Shown here: positions 18,141 to 28,372 of the stretch, one piece after another
How positions within the stretch are numbered: the stretch's first letter is position 1
Layout: every line of letters begins with the position of its first letter
Translations under genes and position numbers: made by a program
The notes under the pieces: model-generated
What the model was told of the DNA's origin: nothing
The model's database searches: none
What the model saw: only the letters and a program-made list of their open reading frames with translations
Origin: Stutzerimonas stutzeri
Lineage (GTDB): Bacteria > Pseudomonadota > Gammaproteobacteria > Pseudomonadales > Pseudomonadaceae
Length of the DNA stretch: 64,000 bases
Reading direction: 5' to 3'
Assembly: GCF_024448695.1 (NCBI RefSeq)
Contig: NZ_JAMOHY010000001.1
Location: 186,001-250,000, forward strand

Positions 18141-18164
18141 TATACCGTATGAATTTTTTGTACA
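18141..18164. promoter_or_regulatory. Candidate PplR/LitR operator upstream of chalcone-isomerase-like gene
   Basis: TATACC, twelve bases, then TGTACA: one mismatch to the recalled consensus. A third TGTACA lies at 18173-18178. The site is 39 bases from the chalcone-isomerase-like start and about 220 bases from the divergent SDR gene, so the former is the likelier target. Confidence 0.5.
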
Positions 18165-18385
18165 GTAATTATTGTACAAGGCTGAGCGCCGAAATATTCC
18201 GTGTGACTACAAGAAGGCACCACCGAGCGTTTCAGCACGCTACGGATCGAACCGACGGAGAGTGCCGCTGCCTTTCTGATTCCTGCCAAACACAAAACCC
18301 TGCTGCTCGTCTCGCAACTCAGCCCATCGCTTGCCGGTCAACTGCAGCAAGCAACGGTCGGTGAAGATCGACAAAGGAGACAGCT

Positions 18386-19381
18386 ATGACAGATCGAGTG
18401 CGGGTCGCAGTGGTGTGTGGCGCCAGCGCTGGTGTAGGACGGGCGACGGCGCATGCATTGGCACGTGCCGGGTATCGGGTGGCCTTGATCGCGCGTGGAG
18501 CGCAGGGGCTGGATGACACGCAGGCCGAGTTGGAAAGCGGCGGAACCAGGGTTCTGGCGATTGCGCTGGATGTGGCCGATGCCGAGACGATGGACCGCGC
18601 CGCCGAGCGGATCGAGGCAGAGCTGGGGCCCATCGAGATCTGGGTGAATTCGGCGATGGCCACAGTATTCGGCCCTGTGCAGAAGACCAGTGCCGCCGAA
18701 TACAAACGGGTCACGGAGGTCACCTATCTGGGCGTCGTTCACGGCACGCTGGCGGCGCTGCGCCATATGCAGCCACGCAATCGGGGCACCATCGTGCAGG
18801 TCGGCTCGGCCCTGTCCTACCGGGCGATCCCCCTGCAATCGGCGTATTGCGCAGCGAAGTTCGCGATCCGCGGGTTTACCGACTCACTGCGCTGCGAGCT
18901 CATCCATGACAAAAGCCGGGTGCGGCTGACGATGGTTCAGCTGCCGGCCCACAATACGCCACAGTTCGACTGGTCGCGCAACAAGATGCCCCGGCGCCCG
19001 CAGCCCGTGCCGCCCATCCATACGCCCGCGGTAGCAGCGCAAGCCATCCTCCGCGCGGCACGTGAAGCGCCACGCGAACTCTGGGTCGGACGCGCTTCGT
19101 TCCAGGCCATCATCGGTACCCTGCTCATGCCCGGCCTGCTCGACCGGATGATGGCCAGACAGGCCTGGGACGGCCAGATGACCGAGGAACCGACCCATGC
19201 CGGGCAGCCTGACAATCTGTTCCAGCCCGTCGCCGGCCTGCATCGTCTCGAAGGCCGCTTCGGCGACCAAGCCCTTGCCAAAGCGCCCAGCCTCGCTTCG
19301 GAGACGGTCGGAAAACTGGCGCTGGGTCTTGGGCTGCTGGGCCTGATCAGCGTGACGGCAATAGCTTTTTCCCTTGGCTAG
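18386..19381 (+). CDS. SDR-family oxidoreductase with C-terminal membrane segment
   Basis: Short-chain dehydrogenase of 331 residues. The cofactor motif is CGASAGVG; the catalytic Tyr-Lys lies in YCAAK. After the Rossmann domain (about 1-250) comes an extension ending in a hydrophobic stretch (LALGLGLLGLISVTAIAF), so it may be anchored in the membrane. The substrate is unknown. A clear GGAGA site precedes the start. It is divergent from the chalcone-isomerase-like gene, and light control is possible but not required by the operator position. Confidence 0.82.
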   Translation: MTDRVRVAVVCGASAGVGRATAHALARAGYRVALIARGAQGLDDTQAELESGGTRVLAIALDVADAETMDRAAERIEAELGPIEIWVNSAMATVFGPVQKTSAAEYKRVTEVTYLGVVHGTLAALRHMQPRNRGTIVQVGSALSYRAIPLQSAYCAAKFAIRGFTDSLRCELIHDKSRVRLTMVQLPAHNTPQFDWSRNKMPRRPQPVPPIHTPAVAAQAILRAAREAPRELWVGRASFQAIIGTLLMPGLLDRMMARQAWDGQMTEEPTHAGQPDNLFQPVAGLHRLEGRFGDQALAKAPSLASETVGKLALGLGLLGLISVTAIAFSLG

Positions 19382-19557
19382 TCAGATCACGCGTGATTCC
19401 CCCGCAGGGGCTGCGACCTAAGCGCACACACAAACAGCAGATCGCGTCAATCACCCGACCTAGAGGGGCCGGAGGTCATTAACCCCGACCATCGAAGGGA
19501 TATGCGGCACTTTCCGCTCAGGATATGGTGGCACTTGACCATCAATGGAATGGCCGG

Positions 19558-20499
19558 ATGTCACGAATACTGTTGTTATTGCTGTACATGAGCCTGGCGG
19601 CTTGCCAACCGGAGCCTGAAACGATCCGCATCGGCAGTGATCGGTGGCCCGGGCATGCTCCGCTTTTTATCGCCGATGAGCTCAGGCTGCCGAAGCCCGG
19701 CGCGTTCACCTTGCGCCTGGTCGAGTACCCCAGCTCGATTGGCGTCGTACGCGGCTTGCGCAACGGCACACTGGATGCGGCCATGCTCAGCCTCAATGAA
19801 GCGCTGATGCTGCAGAGCAGCGATGAACGGCTCGACCTGGAAATCCTGCTGATTTCAGCCATCTCCAACGGTGCGGATGTGCTCTATGTAGTGCCTCCGA
19901 TGAAGCGCCTGGCCGACCTGCAGGGCCAGCGTCTGGGCATGCAGGATTCGGCGCAGGCTGCCTTTTTTCTGTCACGCATCCTTGATCAGGCCGGGCTCGA
20001 ACGCGAGCAACTGGAGCTGGTCATCCTGCCCCTGCAGGAGCACGCACAGGCCTTGAGCAGCAAACGTGTCGATGCACTCATCAGCAGCGCGTCGACGGGC
20101 CCCGAGCTGGAAAGCCTGGGCGCGCGGCGCATATTCGACAGCAGTGCACTGCCGAACGAAATCGTCCATGTCATGGTGATCAACCGCCGTCATTTGAGTC
20201 CCACCCAACGCGGTCGTCTCAAGCGTCTCTGGTACGACGCACTGCGCATCTGGCAGGAAGACAGCTCAACCCTCGCGACACGTCTGCAACACCGGCTCGG
20301 GCTAAGCGCAGCGAGTCTGCAGCGCACGCTCGACGGCATCGTGCCGGGCGATGCCAGACTAAACAGCATCCAGATTCACAATGGCCAGCTGTTGCAGCAG
20401 ATGCAGCAACTCAACGATTACATGCTTGAACATGGCCTGCTGACGCGCCCCGCACGACCACTGGCGCTGCTGAGTGACTGCGGGGGTGCCGAATGCTGA
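19558..20499 (+). CDS. Periplasmic substrate-binding lipoprotein (NMT1/SsuA type)
   Basis: Lipoprotein of 313 residues; the signal peptide ends in lipobox LAAC. The mature region starts ETIRIGSDRWPGHAPLFIADEL, typical of aliphatic-sulfonate, nitrate and thiamine-precursor binding proteins. No ABC permease or ATPase genes are adjacent. It overlaps the GGDEF-EAL gene by 7 bases, so it probably serves as an extracytoplasmic sensor partner and not as a transporter part. The chosen start has only a weak ribosome-binding site. Confidence 0.82.
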   Translation: MSRILLLLLYMSLAACQPEPETIRIGSDRWPGHAPLFIADELRLPKPGAFTLRLVEYPSSIGVVRGLRNGTLDAAMLSLNEALMLQSSDERLDLEILLISAISNGADVLYVVPPMKRLADLQGQRLGMQDSAQAAFFLSRILDQAGLEREQLELVILPLQEHAQALSSKRVDALISSASTGPELESLGARRIFDSSALPNEIVHVMVINRRHLSPTQRGRLKRLWYDALRIWQEDSSTLATRLQHRLGLSAASLQRTLDGIVPGDARLNSIQIHNGQLLQQMQQLNDYMLEHGLLTRPARPLALLSDCGGAEC

Positions 20500-22874
20500 C
20501 AAGAATGCCCCTGCGTCTGTCCCTGCCGCTGCTGCTCAGCGTGTTCGCCGGGCTGTTCACACTGCTGCTGACCACCTTTCAGCTGCCCAGCAGCATCGAA
20601 GCCGCGGTGGAGGACTGGCAGAACCGCACACGGCAGCATTTCGCCCTGCTGCAAAGCAGCCTGAGCGACCATGTACGTCACGGACGGACCGCTGAACTTG
20701 AAACCGAGCTGGCGGATCTGGCCAGCCTCGACGGCATCGCCTGGGCAATGGTGATCGACAGGGATCTGCGCATCGTCGCCTCGACCCGCCTCGACTTGCG
20801 AACCGAGCAGCTGAACGCCATCAGCCCGTCCGCCCTGAAGGCCCGCGTACGCATGGGGCATGCAAGCTGGCTGCCGCTCGCCGGTCAGCGCCAGCTGGCG
20901 ATCTATCCGCTTGACCGTACCGGGCAGATCCCGGCCCGCCAGCATGACGCACTGCTCGTCGAACTCGACTTCACCGCCCAGTTGCAGCAGATCAAGCGGG
21001 ATGCCTGGAGCTATCTGGCACAGATCCTTGCATTGCTGTTTTTCCTCGGGCTGGCGTTGAACTTCCTTTATGGCCGCCTGATCACCGGGCGTCTGGCCCG
21101 TGTGGAACAGGCAGCGCGGCACTTCGCCGCTCATCAATTGCCACAATCGCCGGCGATCAAAGGCTATGACGAAATCGCCGCCCTGGCGCGTACCCTGAGC
21201 CAGATGATGCACCAGCTCTACGATCGCCAGATGGCGCTTTCGGAGAGCGAACGGATGATGCGCGACCTAATCAATACCGCACCGGTCGGCATGCTCGTCG
21301 TGGACCATGACCTGCGTATCGGCCAGGCCAATCTGGCCGCTGCCAGACTGTTCAACCGCACCCCGCTGGAGCTGGTCGCAACCCCTGTCGAGAGTCTGCT
21401 GCTCGAATCGGATGCAGCGCAGCGCATGCTGCACAGTCCCATGGGCACTGCGCTCGAGCTGACAGGGCTACGCAGCGGCCAGCAGGTGCCACTGGAAATC
21501 AGCTGCACACCCTTCCGGCGCCAGAAAGCGCAGCACTATCTGCTCTTGCTGCGCGATATCAGCGAACGCCTGGAAGCCGAACAGAACCTCAGATTCCTGG
21601 CGCATTACGATCCGCTGACGCATCTGGCAAACCGGCATTATCTGGTGCAACGGCTTGAACACCTGCTGAGCCAGGGCACGCGTCTGAGCCTGCTGTTCAT
21701 CGACATCGACCACTTCAAGCGCATCAACGATGCCCTTGGCCACGAAGTGGGTGACTTTCTGCTGGTTAAGATAGCGACCCGCCTGACGCGCCTGGCGCCC
21801 TCCCCCTGCGTGCTGGCGCGGTCAGGTGGCGACGAATTCATGCTGCTGCTGGAAGCCGTCGAGCCTGCAGAGGCCCTGGCGCTGGGTCAGCGCATCGTCA
21901 GCGACCTTGAACCGGCAATACAGATCGGCCAGTACGAATGCTTCATCAGCCCCAGCATCGGCATTGCCAGCAGCGACGGTGACGGCACCGCCAATGATCT
22001 GCTCAAACAGGTGGATCTGGCGCTGTATGCGGCCAAGGGCTCCGGGCGCAACTGCATCGTGGCCTACTCCGACACGCTGGGTGCCGTGGCGGAGCGACGC
22101 CATCAGCTGGAGCTGGAATTGCGCCAGGCACTGGAGCTGGAGCAGTTCGTCCTGCACTTCCAGCCGCAGGTGGACAGCCAGGGACGGCCACGGGCGATGG
22201 AAGCGCTGCTGCGCTGGCAGTCGCCGAGCCGCGGCCTGGTCCCGCCTGGCGAGTTCATTCCGGTGCTGGAAGAAAGCGGAATGATCATCGACGTCACCCG
22301 CTGGGTGTTTCGTCAGGCCTGCCGCCAGGCGCGCCTGTGGCAGCAGCAAGGCCATGCGGTACGCATTGCGGTCAATCTGTCGCCCCTGGACTTCCGTCAG
22401 GCCGATCTCGCCGGCTGCCTGCAGGAGATTCTGCACGAGGAAGACGCCGGTCCCGAACTGCTTGAACTGGAAATCACCGAAAGCGCCCTGCTGGCCGCCG
22501 ACGACCATGTCCAGACGACCCTGACACGTCTGCGCGAACTGGGCATGCCGTTGTTGCTGGATGACTTCGGCACCGGCTACGCATCACTGACCTATCTGCA
22601 GAAATTCGCCTTTGACGGCATCAAGATCGACCGCGAATTCGTTGCCGACCTGCCGGACAGCGCACACTCGGTGGCCCTGGTGCGCGGCATCCTGACCATG
22701 GCCAGCCATCTGGGCCTGCATGTGGTGGCAGAGGGCGTGGAAAACGATCGCCAGGCGGCGTTCCTGCTGCTCAATGGCTGCCCCAGCCTGCAGGGTTATT
22801 TCTATGCGCGCCCGCAACCGGCGAGCCAGTGCCACTTCAAGACTCACGACAGTCTGCCGTCGGCCAGGGCCTGA
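20493..22874 (+). CDS. Membrane PAS-GGDEF-EAL c-di-GMP protein
   Basis: Dual-domain c-di-GMP protein of 793 residues. It has an N-terminal membrane segment (about 8-28), a periplasmic region of roughly 150 residues, a second membrane segment near 175-195, a HAMP-like linker, PAS (about 250-365), GGDEF (RSGGDEF near 444) and EAL (MEALLRW near 569, with LDDFGTGYASL and VVAEGVEN). Both catalytic signatures are intact, so the net direction cannot be told. Overlap with the upstream binding-lipoprotein gene suggests ligand-bound lipoprotein acts on the periplasmic domain. Confidence 0.9.
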   Translation: MLTRMPLRLSLPLLLSVFAGLFTLLLTTFQLPSSIEAAVEDWQNRTRQHFALLQSSLSDHVRHGRTAELETELADLASLDGIAWAMVIDRDLRIVASTRLDLRTEQLNAISPSALKARVRMGHASWLPLAGQRQLAIYPLDRTGQIPARQHDALLVELDFTAQLQQIKRDAWSYLAQILALLFFLGLALNFLYGRLITGRLARVEQAARHFAAHQLPQSPAIKGYDEIAALARTLSQMMHQLYDRQMALSESERMMRDLINTAPVGMLVVDHDLRIGQANLAAARLFNRTPLELVATPVESLLLESDAAQRMLHSPMGTALELTGLRSGQQVPLEISCTPFRRQKAQHYLLLLRDISERLEAEQNLRFLAHYDPLTHLANRHYLVQRLEHLLSQGTRLSLLFIDIDHFKRINDALGHEVGDFLLVKIATRLTRLAPSPCVLARSGGDEFMLLLEAVEPAEALALGQRIVSDLEPAIQIGQYECFISPSIGIASSDGDGTANDLLKQVDLALYAAKGSGRNCIVAYSDTLGAVAERRHQLELELRQALELEQFVLHFQPQVDSQGRPRAMEALLRWQSPSRGLVPPGEFIPVLEESGMIIDVTRWVFRQACRQARLWQQQGHAVRIAVNLSPLDFRQADLAGCLQEILHEEDAGPELLELEITESALLAADDHVQTTLTRLRELGMPLLLDDFGTGYASLTYLQKFAFDGIKIDREFVADLPDSAHSVALVRGILTMASHLGLHVVAEGVENDRQAAFLLLNGCPSLQGYFYARPQPASQCHFKTHDSLPSARA

Positions 22875-22893
22875 CGGCCTTTGTGCCCAACAG

Positions 22894-22911
22894 GGCCGAA
22901 TTCATTCGGCC
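22894..22911. repeat. GGCCGAAT palindrome, copy 1
   Basis: GGCCGAAT, two bases, ATTCGGCC: a perfect 8-bp inverted repeat in the 186-base gap after the GGDEF-EAL gene. Two more copies lie at 27194-27211 and 27239-27256. It may act as a terminator or be a small REP family. Confidence 0.6.
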
Positions 22912-23060
22912 ACACCTATTCGCCAAGCCGAGCTGGTCCGGCCTCCTCCATCCGGAACCGGGCCTGTTACAGCGCAGCGAAACCCGGATGAAACGGCAAC
23001 CCGCTTGGCGCAACGCAACGGCAAGGCTAACCTGCGTCTTTTTGTCGCCGAGCGCACCCA

Positions 23061-23828
23061 ATGTCCCTGTTCGATATGCTGTTGCTCATCGCTGCCGGTT
23101 TCGCCGCCGGCGGAATGAACGCCCTGGCCGGTGGCGGCACGTTCTTTTCCTTCCCGGCGCTGCTCGCCATCGGCCTGCCACCCGTGACGGCCAACGCCAC
23201 CAACGCCGTCGCGCTCTGGCCGGCAAGCCTCGCCGGTGCCTGGGCAGCGCGAACCAGCCTGCGTCCGCTGGGCCGCTATCTGGTGCCCCTGCTGCTGGCT
23301 GGACTCGGCGGCGGCCTGCTCGGTGGCATCCTGCTGCTGGTCAGCGGCGACGACGTGTTCAGCCTGCTGATCCCCTGGCTGCTGTTGCTGGCCACTGCAT
23401 TGTTCGCCGCCAGCCCCCTGCTGAGCCGCTGGCTGGCGTCCCGCCGCAAGGAAACCAGCGAAGTGCCGCCCCATGCGCCACTCTCGCTGGCCGCGCACGG
23501 CCTGGTCTCCATCTACGGCGGCTACTTCGGCGCCGGCATGGGCATCCTGCAACTGGCGGCGTTTTCCATCGAAGGCCATCAGCTGGTGCGTGCCAATGCG
23601 CTGAAAAACCTGATCTCGGCAGTGATTTACAGCGTCGCCACCGCCACCTTCATCATCGCCGGGCGCGTGAGCTGGTATGAACTGGCGATCCTGCTGATTG
23701 GCACCACGCTGGGCGGCTATGTCGGTGGCGCGCTAAGCCAGAAACTGCCGGCCAGTTGGTTGCGGGCATTCGTGATTCTGGTGGGCGCGAGCATGACGCT
23801 CTATTACTTCTGGGCGACCTACGGGTAA
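23061..23828 (+). CDS. TauE/SafE family permease
   Basis: Inner-membrane protein of 255 residues with about eight hydrophobic segments in two related halves. The conserved GGGTFFSFPALLAIGLPP and GGYFGAGMGILQL segments are signatures of the TauE/SafE (sulfite/organosulfonate exporter-like) family. The transported anion cannot be told. It stands alone between repeat-containing gaps. Confidence 0.88.
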   Translation: MSLFDMLLLIAAGFAAGGMNALAGGGTFFSFPALLAIGLPPVTANATNAVALWPASLAGAWAARTSLRPLGRYLVPLLLAGLGGGLLGGILLLVSGDDVFSLLIPWLLLLATALFAASPLLSRWLASRRKETSEVPPHAPLSLAAHGLVSIYGGYFGAGMGILQLAAFSIEGHQLVRANALKNLISAVIYSVATATFIIAGRVSWYELAILLIGTTLGGYVGGALSQKLPASWLRAFVILVGASMTLYYFWATYG

Positions 23829-23844
23829 TACGCTTTCAGAAACC

Positions 23845-23930
23845 GTATTACGCCTTCGGCTAATACAGGCTACGAAATATGCGGCGCTGTGCAATCTAGT
23901 AGGATGGAATCGCCGCAGGCGCTTCCGTCG
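23845..23930. repeat. Two REP-type repeats (GTATTACG and GTAGGATGG types)
   Basis: The first unit, GTATTACGCCTTCGGCTAAT (23845 onward), recurs near 63156-63206. The second, GTAGGATGGAATCGCCGCAG (23899-23930), is an imperfect palindrome that recurs at 62519 and 63231 beside the RAYT gene. Both appear to be extragenic palindromic repeats. Confidence 0.65.
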
Positions 23931-24028
23931 CTTGCCTGGTCCATCAACAGCCCTTACGGCTGCTTTTTTCGTCCAGCTCTGCTAGTGTCGCGACCGTTTC
24001 AGAGCCGCCGCACAGAACAGGTTCCGCC

Positions 24029-24271
24029 ATGGCCCGCAAGAAAGTCGCCCTCGATTTCGAACAATCCCTCACCGAGCTGCAACAGCTGGTCGAGCGTCTG
24101 GAGAGCGGCGAACTGTCGCTGGAAGATTCGCTGACCTGCTTCGAGCAGGGTATCGGCCTGACCCGCGACTGCCAGGCTGCGCTCAGTCAGGCCGAGCAGA
24201 AGGTACAGATCCTGCTGGAGCGTGACGGCAAGCTGCAGGAAACGCCGTTCGAGGCGGACCCCGAAGCATGA
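24029..24271 (+). CDS. xseB: Exodeoxyribonuclease VII small subunit
   Basis: Protein of 80 residues, the usual size for XseB. It partners XseA in the enzyme degrading single-stranded DNA. The core [20 protein letters not shown] and the following [14 protein letters not shown] are typical. It overlaps ispA by four bases (ATGA), and the xseB-ispA-dxs order is that of P. aeruginosa and many gammaproteobacteria. Confidence 0.95.
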   Translation: MARKKVALDFEQSLTELQQLVERLESGELSLEDSLTCFEQGIGLTRDCQAALSQAEQKVQILLERDGKLQETPFEADPEA

Positions 24272-25152
24272 TCGCCTACCAGCAGCGCTGCCAGGCGCGC
24301 GTCGATAACTGCCTGAACGCCCTTTTTGTCCCGCCACGCCCACAGCTCGAACGCCTCTACCAGGCCATGCGCTACAGCGTGATGAATGGCGGCAAGCGGG
24401 TACGCCCACTGCTGGTCTATGCCGCCTGCGAAGCGCTGGAAGGCGATGCGGTACAGGCCGATGGCGCTGCCTGCGCAGTCGAACTGATCCACGCCTATTC
24501 GCTGGTGCATGACGACCTGCCGGCCATGGATGACGATGACCTGCGCCGTGGCCAGCCGACCACCCACAAGGCCTTCGACGAAGCCTGTGCGATCCTCGCG
24601 GGCGACGGCCTGCAGAGCCTGGCCTTCGAGGCGCTGGCCGCAGCAGCGCACAACCCCGCGGATGCCGAACTGCGCCTGGAAATGTTCAGCAGTCTGGCCC
24701 GCGCCGCCGGACCGGCGGGAATGGTTGGCGGACAGGCCATCGATCTCGGCTCGGTAGCGTGCAAGCTGGACCGTGAAGCACTGGAACTGATGCACCGGCA
24801 CAAAACCGGCGCGCTGATCGAAGCCTCCGTTCGTCTGGGTGCGCTCGCCAGTGGCCGTGCCGATGGGGCGAGTCTCGCCGCGTTGCAGCAGTACGCAGAG
24901 GCAGTCGGCCTGGCGTTCCAGGTACAGGACGACATCCTCGACGTGGAGAGCGACACCGCCACGCTCGGCAAGCACCAGGGCGCCGATATCGCCCGCGACA
25001 AGCCCACTTATCCGGCCTTGCTGGGCATGCCGGCGGCAAAGGCCTATGCGCTGGAATTGCGCGACCTGGCGCTGCACGCGCTGCAACCCTTTGGTGCGCA
25101 TGCCGAGCCGCTGCGGGAGTTGGCGCGGTTTATCGTCGAACGCCGCAGCTGA
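24268..25152 (+). CDS. ispA: (2E,6E)-farnesyl diphosphate synthase
   Basis: Prenyltransferase of 294 residues that condenses isopentenyl diphosphate with dimethylallyl and geranyl diphosphate to make farnesyl diphosphate, the precursor of quinone and undecaprenyl chains. The first Asp-rich motif is [15 protein letters not shown], the second [24 protein letters not shown] is the isoprenoid-synthase signature region. It is translationally coupled to xseB and lies 111 bases before dxs. Confidence 0.96.
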   Translation: MIAYQQRCQARVDNCLNALFVPPRPQLERLYQAMRYSVMNGGKRVRPLLVYAACEALEGDAVQADGAACAVELIHAYSLVHDDLPAMDDDDLRRGQPTTHKAFDEACAILAGDGLQSLAFEALAAAAHNPADAELRLEMFSSLARAAGPAGMVGGQAIDLGSVACKLDREALELMHRHKTGALIEASVRLGALASGRADGASLAALQQYAEAVGLAFQVQDDILDVESDTATLGKHQGADIARDKPTYPALLGMPAAKAYALELRDLALHALQPFGAHAEPLRELARFIVERRS

Positions 25153-25263
25153 GTATTCACAGGCATTCCGGCCCTGGCTGAGCCGTTAGCACCACGGTCA
25201 TTCTTATCGTCGAGCCCATCGGGTAAACTGCGGCTCTTTTTTCAGCCAAAAACGATCCGCCCG

Positions 25264-27147
25264 ATGCTCAAGACGTTCCATGAGATTCCTCGGCTTCGCC
25301 CGCAAACGCCTATCCTTGACCGCGCCGCCACGCCGGCGCAGCTGCGTCGCCTGGGCGAAGCGGAGCTCGAAGAGCTCGCCAACGAGCTGCGTCAGGATCT
25401 GCTGTTCAGCGTCGGCCAGACCGGCGGGCACTTCGGAGCCGGTCTTGGGGTGATCGAGCTGACCATCGCGCTGCATTACGTGTTCGACACCCCGGACGAT
25501 CGCCTGGTCTGGGATGTGGGCCACCAGGCGTACCCGCACAAGATCCTCACCGGACGCCGCGAGCAGATGGCCAGCCTGCGCCAGAAGGATGGCCTGGCCG
25601 CCTTCCCGCGCCGCAGCGAAAGCGAATACGACACCTTTGGCGTCGGCCATTCCAGCACCTCGATCAGCGCTGCGCTGGGCATGGCCATCGCCGCCCGCCT
25701 GCAGGGCCAGAAGCGCAAGTCCATCGCAGTGATCGGCGACGGTGCTCTGACCGCCGGCATGGCGTTCGAGGCGCTCAACCACGCGCCGGAAGTCGGCGCC
25801 GACATGCTGGTGGTGCTCAACGACAACGACATGTCGATCTCGCGCAATGTCGGCGGGATGTCCAACTACCTGGCGAAAATCCTTTCCAGCCGCACCTACA
25901 CCAGCATGCGCGAAGGCAGCAAGAAAGTGCTGTCGCGCCTGCCCGGCGCCTGGGAAATCGCCCGTCGCACCGAGGAATACGCCAAGGGCATGCTGGTGCC
26001 CGGCACCCTGTTCGAAGAGCTGGGCTGGAACTACATCGGCCCCATCGACGGCCACGACCTGCCGACGCTGATCGCCACGCTGCGCAACATGCGCGACCTG
26101 TCCGGCCCGCAGTTCCTGCACGTGGTGACCAAGAAGGGCAAGGGTTTCGCCCCGGCAGAAGTCGACCCCATCACCTGGCACGCCATCAACAAGCTGGAAC
26201 CACTGGGCGCCCCCAAAAAACCCAAGCCGCCGTCCGGCCCGCGCTACTCGAATATCTTCGGCCAATGGCTGTGCGACATGGCAGCGACTGATTCCCGCCT
26301 GGCCGGCATCACGCCCGCCATGAAGGAAGGCTCCGACCTGGTGGCCTTCAGCGAACGCTTTCCCGAGCGCTATTTCGACGTCGCCATCGCCGAACAGCAC
26401 GCCGTGACCCTGGCCGCCGGCATGGCCTGCGAAGGCGCCAAGCCGGTGGTGGCGATCTATTCCACCTTCCTCCAGCGCGCCTACGACCAACTGATTCATG
26501 ACGTGGCCGTGCAGAACCTCGACGTACTGTTCGCCATCGACCGCGCCGGTCTGGTGGGCGAAGACGGTCCGACCCATGCCGGCAGTTTCGATCTGTCGTA
26601 CCTGCGCTGCATTCCGGGCATGCTCATCATGACGCCCAGCGACGAGAACGAGATGCGCCGCATGCTCACCACCGGCTACCTGTTTGAAGGCCCGGCGGCA
26701 GTCCGCTATCCGCGCGGCACTGGCCCCAATGCGGTTATCGAGCCCGGCCTGGAACCGCTGGAAATCGGCAAGGGCGTCATCCGTCGCCAGGGCGCAAAAG
26801 TGGCGCTGCTGGTGTTTGGCGTACAACTGGCCGAGGCGCTGGAAGTGGGCGAAGCCCTGGATGCGACAGTCGTCGACATGCGTTTCGTCAAACCGCTGGA
26901 CGAAGCCCTGGTACGCCAGCTAGCCGACTCCCACGAGCTGCTGGTGACCATCGAGGAAAACAGCATCATGGGTGGCGCCGGCAGTGCGGTGAGCGAATTT
27001 CTCGCCGCCGTGGCCATCGTCAAGCCGCTGCTGCAACTGGGCCTGCCGGATAGCTACGTGGAACACGCCACACCCTCTCAGATGCTCGCCGAATGCGGCC
27101 TGGATGCAGCGGGGATCGAAACTGCAATACGCGCACGACTGGCGTAG
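25264..27147 (+). CDS. dxs: 1-deoxy-D-xylulose-5-phosphate synthase
   Basis: Thiamine-diphosphate enzyme of 627 residues that condenses pyruvate and glyceraldehyde-3-phosphate, the first step of the MEP isoprenoid pathway. It starts [19 protein letters not shown]. The ThDP-binding motif is [27 protein letters not shown] and [12 protein letters not shown] are in the pyrimidine-binding domain; the transketolase C-terminal domain follows. Length is normal. It ends in a repeat-rich gap, and the next genes (cob) are functionally unrelated. Confidence 0.97.
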   Translation: MLKTFHEIPRLRPQTPILDRAATPAQLRRLGEAELEELANELRQDLLFSVGQTGGHFGAGLGVIELTIALHYVFDTPDDRLVWDVGHQAYPHKILTGRREQMASLRQKDGLAAFPRRSESEYDTFGVGHSSTSISAALGMAIAARLQGQKRKSIAVIGDGALTAGMAFEALNHAPEVGADMLVVLNDNDMSISRNVGGMSNYLAKILSSRTYTSMREGSKKVLSRLPGAWEIARRTEEYAKGMLVPGTLFEELGWNYIGPIDGHDLPTLIATLRNMRDLSGPQFLHVVTKKGKGFAPAEVDPITWHAINKLEPLGAPKKPKPPSGPRYSNIFGQWLCDMAATDSRLAGITPAMKEGSDLVAFSERFPERYFDVAIAEQHAVTLAAGMACEGAKPVVAIYSTFLQRAYDQLIHDVAVQNLDVLFAIDRAGLVGEDGPTHAGSFDLSYLRCIPGMLIMTPSDENEMRRMLTTGYLFEGPAAVRYPRGTGPNAVIEPGLEPLEIGKGVIRRQGAKVALLVFGVQLAEALEVGEALDATVVDMRFVKPLDEALVRQLADSHELLVTIEENSIMGGAGSAVSEFLAAVAIVKPLLQLGLPDSYVEHATPSQMLAECGLDAAGIETAIRARLA

Positions 27148-27256
27148 GGTGGAAAACGCCAAAGGCTTTTCCACCGAACCTGCCAACCTGTAAGGCCGAA
27201 TTTATTCGGCCTTGGCACATTCGGCCTTTGTAACCAGTGGCCGAATAGATTCGGCC
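27144..27256. repeat. Cluster of palindromes after dxs
   Basis: A GTAGGGTGG-type imperfect palindrome overlaps the dxs stop and may serve as its terminator. Two perfect GGCCGAAT-N2-ATTCGGCC palindromes follow at 27194-27211 and 27239-27256. No gene is seen in the 172-base gap. Confidence 0.6.
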
Positions 27257-27319
27257 CCACACGCACCTTCTGATTTTTTGCGGCCCGGCCTGCAAGCCGC
27301 ACCACCGGTACGAGCCCTC

Positions 27320-28372
27320 ATGTCCCTGCCCTTCTTCACCATCCACACCCCTGATCCCGCGCTAGCTCCCGCCCTGCGCCACAAGATCAACCGCAAGACC
27401 AAACCCCTCGGCGCGCTCGGCCAGCTCGAAGTGCTGGCCGAGCAGATCGGTCTGGTGCAACAGACGCTCAGCCCGGTACTGAAGCGCCCCAGCCTGATCA
27501 TCTTCGCTGCCGACCACGGGCTGGCACAGGCTGGCGTCAGTGCCTACCCGCCGGAAGTCACGCCGCAGATGGTCCACAACTTCATTGCCGGCGGCGCGGC
27601 CACCAATATTTTCGCTCGTCAGCACGGTTTCGCCCTGCAAGTGGTGGATGCCGGCGTCAACACCGACTTTCCCGCGGACATGCCGCTGCGCCACGAAAAA
27701 CTTGGCCACGGCACCGCCAACGCCCTCCATGCACCTGCCATGTCCCGAGCGCAGGTTGTGCAGGGACTCGAAGCCGGACGGCGCATCGCCCATGAGGAAG
27801 TGAAAAAAGGCAGCAACGTCCTGGCCTTCGGCGAGATGGGCATCGGCAATACTTCGAGTGCCACGCTGCTGGCGCATTTTCTCGCTGACCTGCCCATTGC
27901 TGCCAGCACCGGCCGCGGCACCGGCCTGGACGATGCCGGACTGGCCCGCAAGGTCGTCACCCTGGAAGCCGTCGCAACGCGGGTCGGTCCCGGCCCGCAT
28001 GAGGTGCTCGATATCCTCGCCGAGGTCGGAGGCTTCGAGGTGGTGATGATGGTCGGAGCCATGCTCGGTGCAGCAGAACATGGCGCGCTGATCATCGTTG
28101 ATGGCTTTATTGCCAGCGCCGCGCTACTGGCGGCCATGCAGATCGCGCCGGCGGTGCGTGACTACGCGGTGTTCGGCCACCGCTCCCAGGAAGGTGGCCA
28201 CCCCCTGCTGCTGGATTATCTGGGCGCCACGCCGTTGCTGCAGCTGGACCTGCGCCTGGGCGAAGGCAGCGGTGCGGTGCTGGCCTGGCCGCTGCTGCAG
28301 GCTGCCTGCGGCTTTCTTAACGAGATGGCGTCTTTCGAGGAAGCGGGCGTCAGCAGTGAGGCCGCACCATGA
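27320..28372 (+). CDS. cobT: Nicotinate-nucleotide:DMB phosphoribosyltransferase
   Basis: Enzyme of 350 residues that activates dimethylbenzimidazole to alpha-ribazole phosphate for the lower ligand of cobalamin. Typical stretches are [31 protein letters not shown] and [15 protein letters not shown]. The ATG at 27320 fits the usual N-terminus; an open upstream extension crosses the repeats. The stop overlaps the start of cobS (ATGA). In P. aeruginosa a cobU-type gene normally precedes it, but none is seen here. Confidence 0.95.
   Translation: MSLPFFTIHTPDPALAPALRHKINRKTKPLGALGQLEVLAEQIGLVQQTLSPVLKRPSLIIFAADHGLAQAGVSAYPPEVTPQMVHNFIAGGAATNIFARQHGFALQVVDAGVNTDFPADMPLRHEKLGHGTANALHAPAMSRAQVVQGLEAGRRIAHEEVKKGSNVLAFGEMGIGNTSSATLLAHFLADLPIAASTGRGTGLDDAGLARKVVTLEAVATRVGPGPHEVLDILAEVGGFEVVMMVGAMLGAAEHGALIIVDGFIASAALLAAMQIAPAVRDYAVFGHRSQEGGHPLLLDYLGATPLLQLDLRLGEGSGAVLAWPLLQAACGFLNEMASFEEAGVSSEAAP

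Noticed and set aside
25204-26826. Long open frame of 540 codons opposite dxs
   Set aside because: It is antisense to a clear dxs gene; the translation has no recognisable domain and reflects high-GC codon bias.
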